Assembly: GCF_014641455.1 (NCBI RefSeq)
Contig: NZ_BMHT01000007.1
Location: forward strand, 248,001 to 312,000
DNA: 64,000 nt
Source: Hymenobacter cavernae
GTDB lineage: Bacteria; Bacteroidota; Bacteroidia; Cytophagales; Hymenobacteraceae
Direction of reading: 5' to 3'
The position numbers and the translations under genes are program-made. Under the pieces are notes generated by a model. It worked only from the letters and a program-made list of their open reading frames with translations, ran no database searches and had not been told where the DNA came from. Positions 35,561 through 44,177 of this stretch are shown here, piece by piece; within the stretch, counting starts at the first letter, position 1, and each line of letters opens with the position of its first letter.

Positions 35561-37267
35561 CTACTGGATTTTCACCAGCCTTTTCGACGTGGCGTTCTTG
35601 CCCGTTGTCAGCTTGAGAATATAGACGCCAGCAGCCGGGAACACCTTCTCATTCAGGCTGACCTGGTGCGCGCCCGCTTTCACTTCCTCGTCGAGCAACA
35701 CGGTAATTAACCTGCCCTGAGCATCATAAAGGGAAATATTCACCGGCGCTTTTTCGGGCAATGTAAAGCTAGCCGTGGTCTGCGAACGAACCGGAACCGG
35801 CGCAATCGACAAACCTAGGTCGTGGTTTTTGGCGATGCCAGCGGTGCTCAGGATAACCCCAGTCGTCTCAAAGCAACCTAGGTCGGGCGCGGTGCCGTTG
35901 TACGGGAAACCAATGTTGGCGCCCGCATCGACCATCTCGCTGGTTGGCTTCAAGCGTAGAAAATCATTTACGGGCAGGCTGCCGTCGGGCTGGCGCGGGG
36001 CGGTGAGTAGCTCCATATCCGTGCTCAGGAAATCATCGGCTGTTACAGCAACAGCCGCATTCAGGAAGCTGTTGTGGTCAATGGTGCAGGCGGCGGGGTC
36101 GTAATCGGTGATGTCGCGGCCCGTGGAGCGCGGGGCAAAGCTGATGTTGTTTTTGATAACGTGGTTGTAGCCAGGCACGTCGGTGAGATAATCCGTTGCG
36201 TTCCTCGCTTTTCGGTTGAGCATGTTGTAGTTGGTGGCATTCATGTAGGCCGTGTTGTTGTACCAGTCGCTCCCCTCCAGGTGGTGATTGGAGTAAAAGC
36301 CATTGGACTTGTTGCGCACGGACAGACAAAGCTGAATCGTGTTTTTAGGCACCACGGCCGGGATAGAAGTGAGAGCCGCGCCGCCGTAGCCGCCTGCTTT
36401 AAAGCCATTACCATCGCCCCGGCTGCCGAAGGTGGCCGTGTAGCCATTGTAAAAGGCCCAGCAGTTCTCAAACACGGTCGGGGCAAAGGCCGAGATGCAG
36501 TCGTAGCCGTCGTCGCTGTTGAACCAGGCGCGGCAGCCCCGGAACACATTGCCGGTGTAGTTCGCGTTGTTGGGGTGGTTGCCGAAGCCATCCACGTTGC
36601 CGCCATTAGCGGCGCCGGTGGTGCTGGAGGTGTTCACGTTGTCGTTGTTGCGGTAGGCGTCGCAGTTGAGGACGAGGGTGTTGCCGCCCCTGGTCAGGTA
36701 AAAGCCAATGGCCTGTCCGTCGTGCATGCTCAGGCGCTCGTAGATGTTGTTGCCGCCCGCTCCGCTCTGCGAGAAGCAGATCGACTGCGTGTTGACGTTG
36801 GGGGCGACAAGGGGCACCCGCACCCCCACGACTTCCAGCCCACGGATATGGATGTAGGAGCCCGTCACCTCAAAGGCGCTGAGGCGGTACGGCGCAGCAA
36901 AAGGAGCGCCGGGGTTGGTCACGTTCGGGTCAACGTTGGCGTAGTTGAAGACCGGCTGCTCGCCGGGGTAAGCCCAGTAGTTGATGCGCTTGCCCGCCGA
37001 GCCGCTTTTATTCAGCAGCGTGATGTAGGCATAGGGGCTGCCGTAACCCGCTATCTGCGAATTCTGCATCAGGTAGGTGCCGCCGCGCACCCACACCGTG
37101 TCGCCAGCTACTACGGCCGTTTGGGCCCGCTGGATGGTTTTGAAAGGGAGGGAGATGGAGCCGTTGTTGTTCGCATCCTCGCCGGTAGGCGCCACATAAT
37201 AGGTGGCTGAAAAGGCCGGGAAGGAACAAATCGCCAGCAGCAAGGCGGAAAGGTAGTTTTTGAGCAT
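35561..37267 (-). CDS. Secreted right-handed beta-helix protein with T9SS sorting tail
   Basis: A 568-residue protein with a signal peptide (ending FSATYYV). A DUF1565-like opening (PTGEDANNNGSISLPFKTIQRAQ) leads into a right-handed parallel beta-helix like polysaccharide lyase family 9 pectate lyases: repeated short strands with Asn ladders, and the GDGNGFKAGGYGG segment. The last 80 residues (PVPVRSQTTASFTL, ISLYDAQGRLITVLLDEEVKAGAH, GVYILKLTTGKNATSKRLVKIQ) form a type A sorting domain of the type IX secretion system. The protein should therefore be exported to the cell surface or medium. Substrate is inferred as pectin from its neighbours; lyase catalysis is not proven. Confidence 0.88.
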   Translation of the reverse strand: MLKNYLSALLLAICSFPAFSATYYVAPTGEDANNNGSISLPFKTIQRAQTAVVAGDTVWVRGGTYLMQNSQIAGYGSPYAYITLLNKSGSAGKRINYWAYPGEQPVFNYANVDPNVTNPGAPFAAPYRLSAFEVTGSYIHIRGLEVVGVRVPLVAPNVNTQSICFSQSGAGGNNIYERLSMHDGQAIGFYLTRGGNTLVLNCDAYRNNDNVNTSSTTGAANGGNVDGFGNHPNNANYTGNVFRGCRAWFNSDDGYDCISAFAPTVFENCWAFYNGYTATFGSRGDGNGFKAGGYGGAALTSIPAVVPKNTIQLCLSVRNKSNGFYSNHHLEGSDWYNNTAYMNATNYNMLNRKARNATDYLTDVPGYNHVIKNNISFAPRSTGRDITDYDPAACTIDHNSFLNAAVAVTADDFLSTDMELLTAPRQPDGSLPVNDFLRLKPTSEMVDAGANIGFPYNGTAPDLGCFETTGVILSTAGIAKNHDLGLSIAPVPVRSQTTASFTLPEKAPVNISLYDAQGRLITVLLDEEVKAGAHQVSLNEKVFPAAGVYILKLTTGKNATSKRLVKIQ

Positions 37268-37701
37268 CAGGAATTATGGTTAATAAGATGGAGAGGAAAT
37301 GGGGGGATTATAAGTCCTAATAAAACCGCCGACCTAGGTTTATCTGTCTTGTAGTGTGCTGGTTGGAAAGGCATTTTAATTATTGTTGAGTATGCATTAA
37401 GTATAAATTATTATCGATATTTTTAAATAAATTTGACCTGTTGAAAGATGATTGACGTCAATTCTTGTTGTTCTCTTAACTCTTGATTAGCTGGTAGGGG
37501 CGCAAAGCCCATAAGCGTTTGCTCATACACGCTGAGTAGCCAATGCTATTTGTTGTTGCTTCACGCTCAGTTACATAAGTGGCATGCCAAGCAGTCAAGC
37601 CCAAGGCTAGGTGTGCTGTTGTAGCAAGCGGTGCCAACTCAGCTGAAGCTAGGGCGCTGTCTGTTTCCTGCTTCCACACCCGATTTGCTCTCACTATCGA
37701 C
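37268..37701. other. AT-rich divergent promoter region
   Basis: No gene is supported here. The region lies between the divergent beta-helix (-) and GAF (+) genes. Bases 37370-37440 are strikingly AT-rich for this genome. It also holds the shared element at 37317-37361 and ACCTAGGT at 37332. Confidence 0.6.
37317..37361 (-). promoter_or_regulatory. Shared upstream element, copy B (beta-helix gene)
   Basis: This copy opens CTAATAAAACC and ends TGTAGTGTGCTG on the + strand. It is 80% identical to 35391-35435 without gaps and ends 49 bases before the start of the beta-helix gene. It includes ACCTAGGT, where copy A has ACCCAGGC. Confidence 0.6.
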
Positions 37702-38421
37702 ATGATCAATACAGCTACTTCTTTACCGGTATCCTTAGTACCCGCGAATGATGCCGTGCGGCTGCGCACGCTGCATCAGTACCGTATTGTGAATACGACG
37801 CCCGAGAAGATTTTTGACGAGTACGCCGCATGGGCGGCCCAACTCTTTAACCTGCCTATCGCGCTGATTTCACTGGTGGATGAAAATCAGGTTTGGTTTA
37901 AGGCTGCCATCGGCACGCAAGGCGTCAGTAGCCTTGTGCGCGGCGACAGCATGTGCTCAGCCGCTATCCTGCAAGACACCGCCGTGGTGCTATCCGATTA
38001 TTCCAAGGAAAGCTGCGGACTGATCAGCCAGACTGTCGCGGAATCTATTGGGCTTCGCTTCTACGCAGGTGCTGCTTTGCAAATGCCGGATAATCAGAAG
38101 ATTGGTATGATGGCAGTGATTGGCCGGGAGCCGCGCGGTTTCTCCGAGGCTGAGTCAGCCTTGCTCGTTCGCCTGGCCCAACTGGTCAGTCAGACGATCA
38201 TGCTGCGCGGCCACTACCTAGCTCATGAGCAGTCTGATGAATGGGAAGACGCCCAGCAGGAGCTAGCCCAGCGCCTCGACGACAATGCCGCGTTAGCCCG
38301 CTACCTTACCACTCGCGCCCACGGCATCGACCTGGCCGATGAGGAAGTGGCGCAGGTGATTTACCGGCGTTTGGATGAGGTAAATACACTGCTGGAAAAG
38401 CGCTTAGCTGTGGCCGCTTAA
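37702..38421 (+). CDS. GAF domain sensor protein
   Basis: A 239-residue cytoplasmic protein. A single GAF domain spans roughly residues 20-170 and shows the common bacterial pattern: IFDEYAAWAAQLFNLPIALISLVDENQVWFKAAIG in its parts, then a SMCSAAILQ and DYSKE block, and FYAGAAL near the end. Such domains bind small ligands, often with histidine kinases, but no kinase or cyclase domain follows. The C-terminal 65 residues form acidic helices (DEWEDAQQELAQRLDDN, VIYRRLDEVNTLLEK) that may mediate dimerisation. The start at 37702 (MINTATS) avoids an upstream frame extension of 41 residues that looks like non-coding sequence. A strong terminator follows. Confidence 0.8.
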   Translation: MINTATSLPVSLVPANDAVRLRTLHQYRIVNTTPEKIFDEYAAWAAQLFNLPIALISLVDENQVWFKAAIGTQGVSSLVRGDSMCSAAILQDTAVVLSDYSKESCGLISQTVAESIGLRFYAGAALQMPDNQKIGMMAVIGREPRGFSEAESALLVRLAQLVSQTIMLRGHYLAHEQSDEWEDAQQELAQRLDDNAALARYLTTRAHGIDLADEEVAQVIYRRLDEVNTLLEKRLAVAA

Positions 38422-38439
38422 AAAAAGCTAGGTCCCTGA

Positions 38440-38478
38440 AAACAGCAAAGCCGGGCGAGGAGCCCGGCTTTGCTGTTT
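38440..38478 (+). terminator. Terminator of the GAF gene
   Basis: AAACAGCAAAGCCGGGC (38440-38456) and GCCCGGCTTTGCTGTTT (38462-38478) form a perfect 17-bp stem with a five-base loop, 18 bases after the stop codon. Confidence 0.85.
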
Positions 38479-38517
38479 ATGATGGTTTGTAATCCATTCG
38501 AGTGAAACATCCCCCTG

Positions 38518-38544
38518 CTGGCGCGGGCTTGCAGCCCGCGCCAG
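38518..38544. repeat. GC-rich palindrome
   Basis: CTGGCGCGGGCT and AGCCCGCGCCAG pair around a TGC loop. It lies between the GAF terminator and the esterase remnant and has no T-run, so it is likely a REP-like unit. Confidence 0.5.
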
Positions 38545-38645
38545 TAGGAGCGGCAGTTCCAATCATTAGCGCTCACCATTGCACGCGCGATGCTTTGGCG
38601 GCTTAGCATGACGTTCTTTTTGCTGATGGCTTCAGGAATACGGCT

Positions 38646-38862
38646 TGTCTACTTCTGCGTGGCGGGATTAAATACCATACGAAATGCGTGGAGTGCGGCC
38701 GGATGATAAATAGTCTGATGCGTTTCGGCAGGCATGGGCTCGTAGTGCCAGGTCAGCCCAGTACGGGATTGGGTGGTTTTCAGTATATCGGCAAGCTGGT
38801 GGGTGGCGGCGGCAATATCCGGCTGGCTGCTGTTAGCCAGGTATAGCACCTTATTGCTGTAT
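38646..38862 (-). pseudogene. C-terminal remnant of an alpha/beta-hydrolase esterase
   Basis: About 70 codons encode a tail typical of bacterial putative esterases: KVLYLANSSQPD, then LTWHYEPMPAETHQTIYHPAALHAFRMVF. The histidine in ETHQTIYHP is the catalytic His of that family. The serine nucleophile and the rest of the hydrolase are missing. The frame opens right at the stop codon of the M2 peptidase gene (38863). This looks like a gene truncated when the peptidase gene and it were brought together. Confidence 0.7.
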
Positions 38863-40737
38863 TTACATCGTGTACTTCCGCCCTTTATTCTGCTGCTTCA
38901 GATACGTCATCAGCGGCTGGAAATAGTCGACCATGGCGCGGGCGGAGAGGTCTTCGCCGGTCTTTTCTTTCAGCACAGTGCGCCAGTCTTTGCTGGAGCC
39001 GGGGCGCATGATGTCGCGCAGGAAATTGCCGACTTCCTTGCTGCCGTAGTAGTTTGTGGCGTGCGGGTCCTGGTGCAGGATCTGCTTGGCAATGTGGTCG
39101 TGCAGTTGGAACAGGATGACGTAGCTCAGGGCGTAGTCGTAGTACTGCGCGGGGTCGTCGTTGATGTGGGTTTTGGTGGCGGGGTCCAGGTAGTTTTCGC
39201 CGCGCGCGGTGGGCGGCACAATGCCCTGGTACTTCTTCACCAGTTCCCACCACTTGGCATTGAGCTGGTCGGCGGGCAGGTTGTCGGCGTAGAAGCTGCT
39301 TTCCCACTCGCTCATCACGCCCGAGGAGAACGGAATGAACGTCACATAGTTAAGGGCTTCTTTAAGCAGCGTTTGGGTCTGGTCGGTTTGGGTTTTGGGG
39401 TCCATCAGCTCCAGGCCCACCAAGAAGGGTTTCTGACTGGCGGCTAGGCCCATGAGGCTGCCCATGGCTTCGTGGTAGCCACGGTTGGCACCTTGGCGCA
39501 GCAGCACCGGCACATCGGGGTTGGTGTAGGTCAGATAGTAGTAGATGTGACCTAGCTCGTGGTGGGTGGTTTCGTACCACTCGGTGTTGGCCTCCACGCT
39601 CATCAGGCTGCGCACATCCTGGTTGAGGTCGATGTGCCAAGCGGAGGCGTGGTTATTTTTCTTGTAGTTGGCGCCGGCGGGTAGGGGATAGAGGCTGCTT
39701 TTCTCCCAGAAGCTAGCGGGCAGCGCCTGAAAACCTAGGCTCTGGTAGAAGCGCTCGGCTTGCTTCACTTGCCACTCGGGACCTTTTTTGGCGAGCGTGG
39801 CGTCGAGGTTCACGCCTTTCACGTCGACCATGGCACTCCAATCCTGACCCCAGCGGTTGGGCAGCCACGAGGCGGGGAGGTAGTCGGGCACTTGCTTCAC
39901 GCCGTACTTTTTGGCTAGCTCGTAGCGAGCGTAGGTGTGCAGCTCGCGGTAAAGTGGGCGAAGCTCCTCGTTGATTTTGCGCACCAAAGCCATCATTTCC
40001 TCCCGGCTCATGCCGTAGTCGGAGGCTTGGTAAGTGAAGAAATCTGAGTAACCCAAGGCTTGCACGGTTTGGTTGCGCAGGCCGCGCAGGTCCAGCAAGC
40101 CGGCCTTTAGTGTCGGGCCGATGGCTTTGCTCGCTTCCCAAATGGCCTGGCGCTTCTGCGGGTTCTTCTCGGTGCGCAGCAGCTCATCAATGTCGTTGGT
40201 AGTGACAGATTTGCCGTTGTATTTGTAGTCGAAGCCGTAGAGCTTTTCCGTCTGGGCGGCTTCGGCTTTGATGCGGCGCTTCACCACGTCGGCCACCGTT
40301 TGGGGTGAGTTGGCAGCGTTGTAGAGGGCGGTTTGCAGCTCCTTTATCTGAATTTCCGAAAGCTGGTCTTTGTGCTCCAAGAATTGCCGCAGGCGCTGGA
40401 TATTCTCGGCGCTGCCCGCGAAGGCGGCCATGCGCTCGTTAGCGCGGGCCGTGGCACCGGAGTTGGTGGTGTCGCCGGGCACAATGTGCGTGTTGGAGCG
40501 CCATTCTGCCTCGCTCGACTGCGTGTAGAGTCGCTGGTATTCAGCGGAATATTGCTTTAGAAAGGTATTAGCCTGCGCACGCCAATCGGTGGAGGAAGCT
40601 TGGTAAGTGGCTTGTGGAACGGGGCTAGCAGAAGCCGGAGCAGCAACCGTAGCAGGCGTTTTGGCCGCCGGTGCGCACGACCACAGCGTGGTACCTAGGG
40701 TAGCGAGGGCCAGGCCGCTGAAGAATTGTTTTTTCAT
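38863..40737 (-). CDS. M2 family zinc metallopeptidase, lipoprotein
   Basis: A peptidase of family M2, related to angiotensin-converting enzyme, about 624 residues from the start at 40737 (MKKQFFSGLALA). That start gives a lipoprotein signal with lipobox LWSC (Cys21), followed by a Pro/Ala linker. The zinc motif HELGH is at about 393-397 in YETTHHELGHIYYYL, with the third ligand in a downstream glutamate helix (GYHEAMGSLMGL). Bacterial M2 enzymes are dipeptidyl carboxypeptidases. The upstream in-frame start would add twelve residues that spoil the signal. Its 3' end abuts the esterase remnant. Confidence 0.93.
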   Translation of the reverse strand: MKKQFFSGLALATLGTTLWSCAPAAKTPATVAAPASASPVPQATYQASSTDWRAQANTFLKQYSAEYQRLYTQSSEAEWRSNTHIVPGDTTNSGATARANERMAAFAGSAENIQRLRQFLEHKDQLSEIQIKELQTALYNAANSPQTVADVVKRRIKAEAAQTEKLYGFDYKYNGKSVTTNDIDELLRTEKNPQKRQAIWEASKAIGPTLKAGLLDLRGLRNQTVQALGYSDFFTYQASDYGMSREEMMALVRKINEELRPLYRELHTYARYELAKKYGVKQVPDYLPASWLPNRWGQDWSAMVDVKGVNLDATLAKKGPEWQVKQAERFYQSLGFQALPASFWEKSSLYPLPAGANYKKNNHASAWHIDLNQDVRSLMSVEANTEWYETTHHELGHIYYYLTYTNPDVPVLLRQGANRGYHEAMGSLMGLAASQKPFLVGLELMDPKTQTDQTQTLLKEALNYVTFIPFSSGVMSEWESSFYADNLPADQLNAKWWELVKKYQGIVPPTARGENYLDPATKTHINDDPAQYYDYALSYVILFQLHDHIAKQILHQDPHATNYYGSKEVGNFLRDIMRPGSSKDWRTVLKEKTGEDLSARAMVDYFQPLMTYLKQQNKGRKYTM

Positions 40738-40948
40738 AGTAAGCGCGAAAGAAGAAGCCGAAGCCAGGGGCAAAACGCCGCCGCTCGTCAGCTAGCCCCG
40801 AAAATAAGAAACCGCAGACGAACCGGCCGAAACGCAACGGGTCGCGCTAGTGTTTATTTGCCGCTACGGTAGCGGAAAGGCCTACTTGGTACCGTGCTTG
40901 CTACCACCCCCTAAGCTTACAACCTCTTTATTACCCCTCTTAGTAGCT

Positions 40949-41755
40949 ATGTCTACGTCCATCACCATGACTCAAGCCGGCAGCATTTATGCCGGCCATT
41001 TCCTGTTTACCCTAGGTCGCTATGTTGTATTCGCCGGTATTGCTTACCTGATCTTCTGGCGCTGGCGCAAAGAGCGGTGGCAGTCGCGCCGCGTGCAGCA
41101 GAAGTTTCCCGAAGACAAGTACCTGCACACCGAGGTAAAATATTCGCTGCTTACCTGCCTGATTTTCGCGGCGGTGGGTGTCGGGATTTTTGCCGCTAGC
41201 CAAGCCGGTTACACGCGCATCTATACCAACCTGGCCGACCACGGCTGGACTTACTTTGTGCTAAGCATTCTGCTGCTTATTGTAGCCCACGACGCCTATT
41301 TCTACTGGACGCACCGTTTCATGCACCTTCCCCAGGTGTTTAAGTACGTGCACCGGGTGCATCACCTCTCGCACAATCCTTCGCCGTGGGCGGCTTTCTC
41401 CTTCCACCCCTTGGAGGCTGTTATCGAAGCGGGCATTGTACCGCTGATGGTATTTATCATCCCGCTGCACGGGCTTGCTCTAGGTATATTTATGCTGTAT
41501 ATGATGGGCATGAACGTGCTGGGGCACCTAGGGTATGAGCTGTACCCGGCTGGTTTTCTGCGAACTAAGTTTGGGCGGCTGCACAACACCAGCACCCACC
41601 ACAACATGCACCACCAATACGTAAAGGGAAATTATGGCTTGTACTTCAATATCTGGGACCGGCTCATGGGCACCAATCACGCCAGGTACGAAGCTAGGTT
41701 TGAGGAAGTGACCGAGGGCAAGCAGCCGAAAAAAGCGGTAAGAAAAGCAGCGTAA
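40949..41755 (+). CDS. Sterol desaturase / fatty acid hydroxylase family membrane protein
   Basis: A 268-residue di-iron membrane oxidase of the fatty acid hydroxylase superfamily. The eight-histidine signature is visible: HDAYFYWTHRFMH, HRVHHLSHNPSPW, then HNTSTHHNMHHQYVKGNYG and the following FNIWDRLMGT. About four hydrophobic segments place it in the membrane. The start at 40949 (MSTSITMTQAG) is preferred over one 99 bases upstream. The substrate (a sterol, hopanoid, sphingolipid or fatty acid) cannot be told. A GC-rich hairpin at 41794-41854 follows. Confidence 0.9.
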   Translation: MSTSITMTQAGSIYAGHFLFTLGRYVVFAGIAYLIFWRWRKERWQSRRVQQKFPEDKYLHTEVKYSLLTCLIFAAVGVGIFAASQAGYTRIYTNLADHGWTYFVLSILLLIVAHDAYFYWTHRFMHLPQVFKYVHRVHHLSHNPSPWAAFSFHPLEAVIEAGIVPLMVFIIPLHGLALGIFMLYMMGMNVLGHLGYELYPAGFLRTKFGRLHNTSTHHNMHHQYVKGNYGLYFNIWDRLMGTNHARYEARFEEVTEGKQPKKAVRKAA

Positions 41756-41793
41756 AGCGGCTGTGTTCAAGCCGGTATTTCGGTGATTATGCC

Positions 41794-41854
41794 GAGCCGG
41801 GCGAGGAATCTAGGTTAATGCTATCTTGGCAAACTTAGATGCCCCGCCCGGCTC
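41794..41854 (+). terminator. Hairpin after the hydroxylase gene
   Basis: GAGCCGGGCG (41794-41803) and CGCCCGGCTC (41845-41854) pair perfectly across a 41-base loop, followed by TTTAGTTT. It is a weak terminator candidate because of the long loop. Confidence 0.45.
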
Positions 41855-41992
41855 GTTTAGTTTCACGATAACCTGGCTTTTATGAATCAAACGCGGAAAG
41901 CCGTAACCGTTTAAGAGGCTAATGACGGCTAGGTTCAAGCTGTCTTCTAGTTGAACCGGAGTCTAATAGATACATATTTTAAATAATACATT

Positions 41993-42508
41993 ATGCGGAG
42001 AATTGCGCTTTTATTGTTACTCTATTATTTCTCCTTTGGCATGGCAAGCGGTCAAGTTAAACAGGATACTGATAAAATGAGATTAATTGTAAAAAGTGAT
42101 AGAAAGAAGTTTCCTAATGATCATCCATTCATTGTTATTGAGTTTAAAAATATTAGTAATAATACGATCAGACTTGCGGAGTTTGATGATTATCCAGGTA
42201 GCTGTTTAGATGTATTGTTCTTTACATCTATAATTGTTCATAATGAAAAGGGGAGATTTGTTGCTATTAAGCAAGGGCCAGGTAAAATTGATATTATTGA
42301 ATATCCTAGTCGGACTACCTACATCGAAGTTTCAAAAGGCAAATCTTGCCGTCGGATAATAAACCTGAATGATTATTTACGGCATGGAAAGTCAAAATTA
42401 GAGCCAGGGTTATATAGAATAAATGTCAATTATGTAAATTGGTATGGGGGTGAATGTATTAAAGGAGCTTTTCATTCCAGCGAATTATTGCTCCGCGTAG
42501 AAAAGTAA
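41993..42508 (+). CDS. AT-rich orphan gene, secreted hypothetical protein
   Basis: A 171-residue protein with a signal peptide (RRIALLLLLYYFSFGMASG) and a beta-rich body (MRLIVKSDRKKFPNDHPFIVIEFKN) like a small immunoglobulin-type fold. Three cysteines are spread through it. It has no recognised family. Its codons are strongly AT-rich (many AAA, ATT, TTA, GAT), quite unlike all neighbours, so recent acquisition is likely. The upstream 30 bases are also AT-rich and promoter-like. No mobile gene lies beside it. Confidence 0.75.
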   Translation: MRRIALLLLLYYFSFGMASGQVKQDTDKMRLIVKSDRKKFPNDHPFIVIEFKNISNNTIRLAEFDDYPGSCLDVLFFTSIIVHNEKGRFVAIKQGPGKIDIIEYPSRTTYIEVSKGKSCRRIINLNDYLRHGKSKLEPGLYRINVNYVNWYGGECIKGAFHSSELLLRVEK

Positions 42509-42548
42509 TTGACCTCTGTGTGGCTTCCCTCTTTTTCATCTCTTTCGC

Positions 42549-43496
42549 TCAAGCAGCCTGCTGCTCCTGCTGCAACAAGTGACAATCCTTATACTTCTTG
42601 CCGCTACCGCACGGGCACGGGTCATTGCGCCCAAACTTGCGCTTGCTGCGCAGCGTTTTCAGCCACTCCCTAGGGTCGACGCTGAAGCGCAGGAAACGCT
42701 TTTTAGGATTTTGCCGCAAAGCCCGGCTCAGCAATTGGTACAGTTCGGGGTGGTTTTCCTGAAGCTTCTCCGGTTTCTCAAAGAAGTACTCCGTCACGAC
42801 GGCGAAGAACTCGGCTTCGTTGGTGGCGCCGTAGGGGTTGATTTCCGATTTGCCGTCGCGGATGGCTTGGATTTCCCGCTGCATCACCTCGGCCCAGGGT
42901 TGCAGCAGCTCGGGTGGGAGAGCTAGCTTCGGCACGCCGTCAATCACGCCATCGGCCTGGTCGAGCAGGTGGGCAAATTCATGAATGCCTACGTTTTGCT
43001 TGTCCATGGCGTCTTTAAAACCTTGCTCTAAAGAGGCTTTCGAGAGGCGCATATAGTGCTGATTCTGAAAGTTCTGCACGCTGCCGAGCAACGTGCCTTC
43101 CAGTGGCGCTAGCTCCTTGTTGGGGTCTTTGTCCTGCTTCCACGCATCGGGCACAATGAGCACTTCGCCTAGGTTGCCATATTGCCAATCGGGGAAGCCG
43201 AACACGGGAATGATGGCCGAAGCAGCCACGAGCACGCGGGTCGTATCATCGACTTCGACCTGCACGCCGGTGATGCGCGTTTCGGCCAGAAAAACCTGAA
43301 CAGCCCGCTCGAAGCGCTGCTTTTCGTTTTTCGACAAGGCTAGGTAAAACGCCACGCGACTAGCTAGAACCTGACGCCATTCGGCTGGGAAATCCTGCGC
43401 CAACGCGGCAGCCCGCACGCGGCTTTCGCGCGTGACGTAGCGGTAAAAAGCGAAAACGACGGCTGCCAGCACGGCCAGCCAGATGATGTAGTTCAT
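42549..43496 (-). CDS. mtfA: MtfA-like M90 zinc peptidase with C-terminal SEC-C motif
   Basis: A 315-residue protein. One membrane span at residues 3-18 is followed by the MtfA (M90) zinc peptidase domain, with the motif His172-Glu-Phe-Ala-His176 in VGIHEFAHLLD and the block FPDWQYGNLGEVLIVPDAW. MtfA in Enterobacteria controls the glucose phosphotransferase system through Mlc, which this organism probably lacks. The last 25 residues form a SEC-C zinc motif (RNDPCPCGSGKKYKDCH) like that of SecA, an unusual addition that may bring the enzyme to ribosomes or secretion partners. All metal ligands are present. Confidence 0.9.
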   Translation of the reverse strand: MNYIIWLAVLAAVVFAFYRYVTRESRVRAAALAQDFPAEWRQVLASRVAFYLALSKNEKQRFERAVQVFLAETRITGVQVEVDDTTRVLVAASAIIPVFGFPDWQYGNLGEVLIVPDAWKQDKDPNKELAPLEGTLLGSVQNFQNQHYMRLSKASLEQGFKDAMDKQNVGIHEFAHLLDQADGVIDGVPKLALPPELLQPWAEVMQREIQAIRDGKSEINPYGATNEAEFFAVVTEYFFEKPEKLQENHPELYQLLSRALRQNPKKRFLRFSVDPREWLKTLRSKRKFGRNDPCPCGSGKKYKDCHLLQQEQQAA

Positions 43497-43501
43497 TTAG
43501 C

Positions 43502-43623
43502 AATGAGCAATGAAGAGTGAGCAATGAAGAATGCTCTAAATGCGCTTGAGCGGCGACTTCGTTATACGATCAAGCCGTTATTTCGCCGAAATCAAGCGCA
43601 TTGCTCACTCTTCATTGCTCATT
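43502..43623. repeat. Perfect 25-bp inverted repeat between two minus-strand genes
   Basis: Arms 43502-43526 and 43599-43623 are exact complements and start AATGAGCAATGAAG. The arms are built of repeated GAGCAATGAA units, with a second inner stem TGCGCTTGA (43540-43548) and TCAAGCGCA (43592-43600). It fills the gap before the MtfA start codon. Confidence 0.75.
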
Positions 43624-43632
43624 ACCAATTGC

Positions 43633-44016
43633 TCATAGCCAATTGACTCCCAGGTGTTCTTGCAGACGCTCGCGCAGCAAATCTTGCAGCACATGGTCGA
43701 GAAACTGAAACTTATCGGGGATGCGCAGGCAGATGACAGGCTTGCCAGCTAGCTCCGCGGCGAACTTCTGCCGCAGAATATCCGCGTGCTTGCGCTCCAT
43801 CACGAAGATGGCATCAGCCCAACCTAGGTGGCCAGCCGTGACGCGCACACGGGCGCCCGGCTCGGTGCCCGCCGAGCGCGCCACGTAGTGCGGGTGCCCA
43901 TCGAACAGACGCTCGGCGGTAAGGCTGCGCCAACGGTTCTGGCTGCAAATGAAGAGAAGCTGGCGGGTGTCAGTGGAGATGGGTGGCAAAGAGAATAAGC
44001 GAGTTAGTCGCCGCAA
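43633..44016 (-). CDS. Low-molecular-weight phosphotyrosine phosphatase-like protein
   Basis: A 127-residue protein related to low-molecular-weight tyrosine phosphatases and arsenate reductases. The P-loop Cys-x5-Arg is seen in FICSQNRWRSLTAE, followed by RSAGTEPGARVRVT and the DAIFVMERKHADIL helix. The C-terminal region holds a shortened PDKFQFLDHVLQDLL where the classic catalytic aspartate pair DP is replaced by PDKF. Such small proteins are common in proteobacteria and Bacteroidota with unknown substrates. It may be a phosphatase of tyrosine or nucleotides; activity is uncertain. Confidence 0.8.
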   Translation of the reverse strand: MRRLTRLFSLPPISTDTRQLLFICSQNRWRSLTAERLFDGHPHYVARSAGTEPGARVRVTAGHLGWADAIFVMERKHADILRQKFAAELAGKPVICLRIPDKFQFLDHVLQDLLRERLQEHLGVNWL

Positions 44017-44177
44017 AAGTACAACGGAGGCGCGCGGTTGTGCTACCTAGGTACCAACGTTGGGAAATTGCCCACCGGCCAGCAGACTTCAGGTGAGTGC
44101 GCTGCCCGAATGCACGTTTATTTGCTTACATCTTCCCCAAGCAAACGCCGCTGCTTCTTTCTTCGGGCGCTTTGCTT

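Noticed and set aside
36074..37210. Long + strand open frame (378 codons) opposite the beta-helix gene.
   Set aside because: It is antisense to a well-supported secreted protein, has low-complexity Val/Gly-rich content and no known motif.
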